From contig NZ_LTAW01000001.1 in the NCBI RefSeq assembly GCF_001639725.1, positions 1-64,000 on the forward strand: a DNA stretch of 64,000 nucleotides. Reading direction: 5' to 3'. Below the pieces are notes generated by a model that was not told where the DNA came from, made no database searches, and was given only the letters and a program-made list of their open reading frames with translations. The stretch comes from Marinomonas atlantica (GTDB lineage Bacteria > Pseudomonadota > Gammaproteobacteria > Pseudomonadales > Marinomonadaceae). How positions within the stretch are numbered: the first letter of the stretch is position 1; each line of letters opens with the position of its first letter. Both the position numbers and the translations under genes were made by a program. Positions 61,519 through 64,000 of the stretch are shown here, piece after piece.

Positions 61519-62730
61519 ATGAAAATTCGATCCGCAAAAGTGATTGTAACCTGCCCTGGTCGCAATTTGGTTACGCTTAAAATTGAAACCGATGAAGGCG
61601 TATATGGTATTGGTGATGCGACGCTCAATGGTCGAGAGAAAGCAGTCGTAGCCTATCTTGAAGACCATGTTATCCCAACGCTTATTGGTAAAGACCCGCA
61701 GCGTATCGAAGATACTTGGCAATACCTATATCGTGGTGCGTACTGGCGTCGGGGCCCGGTGACGATGACCGCGATTGCTGCCGTTGATGTGGCGCTGTGG
61801 GACATCAAAGCGAAAATGGCAAACATGCCATTGTACCAGTTGCTAGGTGGTAAAAGCCGTGAAAAAGTCATGGTCTATGGTCATGCGACTGGCTTAGACA
61901 TTGAGTCGTGCTTAGAAGAAGTCCAGAAACACGTCGACTTAGGCTACAAAGCCGTGCGAGTACAATGCGGTATTCCAGGTGTTCCCACTACTTATGGTGT
62001 GGCGAAAGAAGCAGGTAAGCCTTATGAGCCAGCCGACTCAGCTTTGCCTGCGGAGCATGTTTGGTCCACTGAAAAATACCTAAATCACGTACCTAAGCTG
62101 TTTGCAGCGGTGCGCGAGCAATTCGGTGACGATCTGCATATATTGCATGATGCTCACCATCGCTTAACGCCGATTCAAGCGGCGCGTCTTGGCAAAGAAG
62201 TGGAGCCTTACCATTTGTTTTGGCTAGAAGACTGTACCCCGGCCGAGCATCAAGCGTCATACGAAACCATTCGCCAGCACACAACGACACCGCTAGCGAT
62301 TGGTGAAGTCTTCAGCTCACTACACGATTGCCAAGAGCTGATTCAAAAACAGCTAATTGACTACATTCGTGCAACGATTACCCATGCCGGTGGTATTACC
62401 AATGTACGTCGAATTGCTGACTTCGCTGCCTTATATCATGTCAAAACAGGCTTCCATGGCGCGACAGACTTGTCGCCAGTGTGTATGGGCGCGGCATTGC
62501 ACTTTGATACCTGGGTCCCTAACTTCGGTATTCAAGAACACATGCCCCATACAGCTGAAACCGATGCGGTATTCCCGCATGCCTACGAGTTTAAAGATGG
62601 CTTCTTTACGCCAGGTGAAGTCCCTGGTCACGGTGTCGACATCGATGAAAAACTGGCTGCTAAATACCCTTACAAACCAGCTTATCTTCCGGTTAACCGC
62701 TTAGAAGATGGCACCTTGTGGAACTGGTAA
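61519..62730 (+). CDS. manD: D-mannonate dehydratase ManD (RspA family)
   Basis: A 403-residue enolase-superfamily enzyme that dehydrates D-mannonate to 2-keto-3-deoxy-D-gluconate. Active-site residues known from the Novosphingobium enzyme are in place, shifted by one or less: R147, Y159, D211, H213, E237, E263 and H313. The Mg-binding acids come in the LHDAHHR, WLEDCTP and IGEVF motifs. The ManD group includes slow and fast enzymes that also act on D-gluconate, and these cannot be told apart by eye. Next to a UxuR-like repressor, D-mannonate as an intermediate of hexuronate breakdown is the natural reading. The rspB-like gene follows by 4 nt. Confidence 0.9.
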   Translation: MKIRSAKVIVTCPGRNLVTLKIETDEGVYGIGDATLNGREKAVVAYLEDHVIPTLIGKDPQRIEDTWQYLYRGAYWRRGPVTMTAIAAVDVALWDIKAKMANMPLYQLLGGKSREKVMVYGHATGLDIESCLEEVQKHVDLGYKAVRVQCGIPGVPTTYGVAKEAGKPYEPADSALPAEHVWSTEKYLNHVPKLFAAVREQFGDDLHILHDAHHRLTPIQAARLGKEVEPYHLFWLEDCTPAEHQASYETIRQHTTTPLAIGEVFSSLHDCQELIQKQLIDYIRATITHAGGITNVRRIADFAALYHVKTGFHGATDLSPVCMGAALHFDTWVPNFGIQEHMPHTAETDAVFPHAYEFKDGFFTPGEVPGHGVDIDEKLAAKYPYKPAYLPVNRLEDGTLWNW

Positions 62731-62734
62731 CCCT

Positions 62735-63757
62735 ATGAAAGCTTTCCAAGTAAAAAACGTTAACGAATACAACCTAATCGACACTGAGGTGCCGGAAGTG
62801 GCAGCAGGTGAAGTGATGATCAAGACGTCGTTCGCTGGAATCTGTGGTTCGGACTTACATATCATTCATGGTCAAAACCCATTCGTACAGTTTCCTCGTG
62901 TTACAGGTCATGAATTCTCAGGTGTGGTAACGGCGTTGGCGGATGATGTCGCAGGCTTTGAAGTTGGCGACCGTGTTTGCGTAGACCCTGTCATCAGCTG
63001 TGGCACCTGTTATCCGTGTCGTGCAGGACGTCATAACGTTTGTATGAATATGCAAGTGTTTGGTGTGCACCGTAATGGTGGTTTTAGCCAGTTCACGAGT
63101 GCACCTGCCACGAACGTCATTAAATTGCCAGACAATGTCACGCTAGAACAAGCGGCGTTAGTAGAGCCTTACTCCATTGCGATGAACGTGCTGTCACGTA
63201 TGAATCCGATTGATGGTGATACGTTATTGGTCTATGGCGCAGGCGTCATTGGTTTGACCATTGTACAAGTCGCCAAAGCGATCGGCATAGAGCGCATTAT
63301 CGTGACGGACATTGTTGCGGAGCGTTTAGAAACGGCCAAAGCATTGGGCGCCACCGACACGATCAATAGCCGTGAGCAAAACGTCGAAGAAACCATTCGC
63401 GCATGGACCAACGGTGAAGGTGTGCCATTGATTGCCGATGCGGCGTGTATACCAGCCCTACTACCTGAAATTCTGCGTATTGCCTGCCCTGCGGGTCGCA
63501 TTGGCCTATTGGGCTTCAGCTCTGCGCCAAGCGATCTGTCGCAAATTGAAGTTATTAAGAAAGAGCTTACGCTAGTTGGTTCTCGCTTAAACAACCGTCG
63601 ATTCCCGCAAGTGTTGGAGTTGATTGCTTCTGGTCAACTCGATCCACTGAAATTGATCAGTCATCGAGTGGCCTTGGATGAAATGCCAGATGGCATCGAG
63701 TTGATGGAGAAACACCCAGAAATTACCCGTAAAGTGCTTGTCACTATGGGTGAGTAA
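62735..63757 (+). CDS. rspB: Zinc-dependent alcohol dehydrogenase, RspB-like
   Basis: A 340-residue medium-chain dehydrogenase. Catalytic zinc ligands are in CGSDLHIIHG and GHEFSG, the four structural-zinc cysteines in CGTCYPCRAGRHNVC, and the NAD motif GAGVIGL in the middle. In RspA-RspB pairs the enzyme is a sugar-acid dehydrogenase (for example L-gulonate 5-dehydrogenase), which makes fructuronate that feeds into mannonate. ATG 62735 lies 4 nt past the manD stop; an earlier in-frame start overlaps manD. Confidence 0.88.
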   Translation: MKAFQVKNVNEYNLIDTEVPEVAAGEVMIKTSFAGICGSDLHIIHGQNPFVQFPRVTGHEFSGVVTALADDVAGFEVGDRVCVDPVISCGTCYPCRAGRHNVCMNMQVFGVHRNGGFSQFTSAPATNVIKLPDNVTLEQAALVEPYSIAMNVLSRMNPIDGDTLLVYGAGVIGLTIVQVAKAIGIERIIVTDIVAERLETAKALGATDTINSREQNVEETIRAWTNGEGVPLIADAACIPALLPEILRIACPAGRIGLLGFSSAPSDLSQIEVIKKELTLVGSRLNNRRFPQVLELIASGQLDPLKLISHRVALDEMPDGIELMEKHPEITRKVLVTMGE

Positions 63758-63792
63758 CTTAAAACGATCGAAAATAAAAAACGGAGTTACCT

Positions 63793-64000
63793 ATGATTAA
63801 ACCAATGTTCAAAGCCCTTGCCCTTTCTTCTGCGTTAATTGCTGCGGGTCTGACCCATGCAGCGGACGTGACCCTTAAATTTGGTCACCCAGCGTCAGAA
63901 GATAATATTTGGCACAAAGCTGCGCTGAAGTTCAAAGAGGTTGCGGAAGCCGAATCGGATGGCCGAATTGAAGTGAAACTGTACCCAAATTCACAGCTTG
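63793..64000 (+). CDS. TRAP transporter substrate-binding protein (DctP family), truncated by window end
   Basis: The first 69 codons of a periplasmic binding protein. The signal peptide runs MIKPMFKALALSSALIAAGL to cleavage after THA, and the mature part begins ADVTLKFGHPASEDNIWH, with AALKFKEVAEAESDGRIEV matching the DctP domain. CGGAG stands 7 nt before the ATG. It is the third gene after manD and rspB, so a hexuronate or aldonate ligand is likely. The rest, and probably dctQ and dctM, lie outside the window. Confidence 0.88.
   Translation, partial: MIKPMFKALALSSALIAAGLTHAADVTLKFGHPASEDNIWHKAALKFKEVAEAESDGRIEVKLYPNSQL

Overview
The window reads as the replication-origin region of a gammaproteobacterial chromosome of the Oceanospirillales type. 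A Marinomonas-like marine bacterium is my best guess, based on gene order (uvrD; atpI-to-atpC; parAB-rsmG-mnmG; mnmE-yidC-rnpA-rpmH; dnaA-dnaN-recF-gyrB), the TRAP transporters and an acuRI pair. I could not run a database search, so the genus is an inference.

Left arm (1-15 kb): uvrD, a small unknown protein, an AspC-type aminotransferase, a DsbA-like oxidoreductase, a class V aminotransferase of the cysteine-desulfurase-like group, a MocR-type regulator with a long acidic tail, the sulfur-transfer pair csdA-csdE, then tcdA, an AraC regulator and a LysE-type exporter on the other strand, a TrmB-like regulator and a prpE-like acyl-CoA synthetase. csdA, csdE and tcdA belong together functionally (cyclic t6A tRNA modification).

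Core (15-41 kb): the complete F1Fo ATP synthase operon on the minus strand, followed after a terminator by a second intact atpC. Next come parB-parA-rsmG-mnmG, an AT-rich stretch dense in DnaA boxes, an acuR-acuI pair inserted in the opposite orientation, mnmE, yidC, rnpA, rpmH, a second DnaA-box cluster, and dnaA-dnaN-recF-gyrB on the plus strand. Core genes left of about 33.6 kb point left and those to its right point right, as expected around a replication origin. Three ParB-binding parS-like sites lie 14-20 kb to the right of the origin region, two of them inside the rsmB coding sequence.

Right arm (41-64 kb): qorB with a divergent HxlR regulator, gmhB, an LpxL-type acyltransferase, ybaK, trkH-trkA, rsmB-fmt-def, dprA, hslR, cysQ, a dctP-dctQ-dctM TRAP transporter, a chemoreceptor, a LysR regulator, a DUF808 membrane protein, and at the edge a hexuronate-type catabolic locus: a UxuR/ExuR-like repressor with three matching operators, mannonate dehydratase (manD), a zinc alcohol dehydrogenase (rspB-like) and a truncated TRAP binding protein.

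I found no tRNA, rRNA, insertion sequence, prophage or CRISPR array. Most of the window is ordinary housekeeping DNA. The points worth a second look are the two DnaA-box clusters with acuRI between them, parS sites inside rsmB, the extra atpC, the series of perfect intercistronic hairpins (atp operon, in front of fmt and in front of trkH), the helically phased UxuR-type operators, the acidic-tailed MocR protein, the missing yidD, and a 100-bp palindromic element next to tcdA. I saw no clear previously undescribed multi-gene system.
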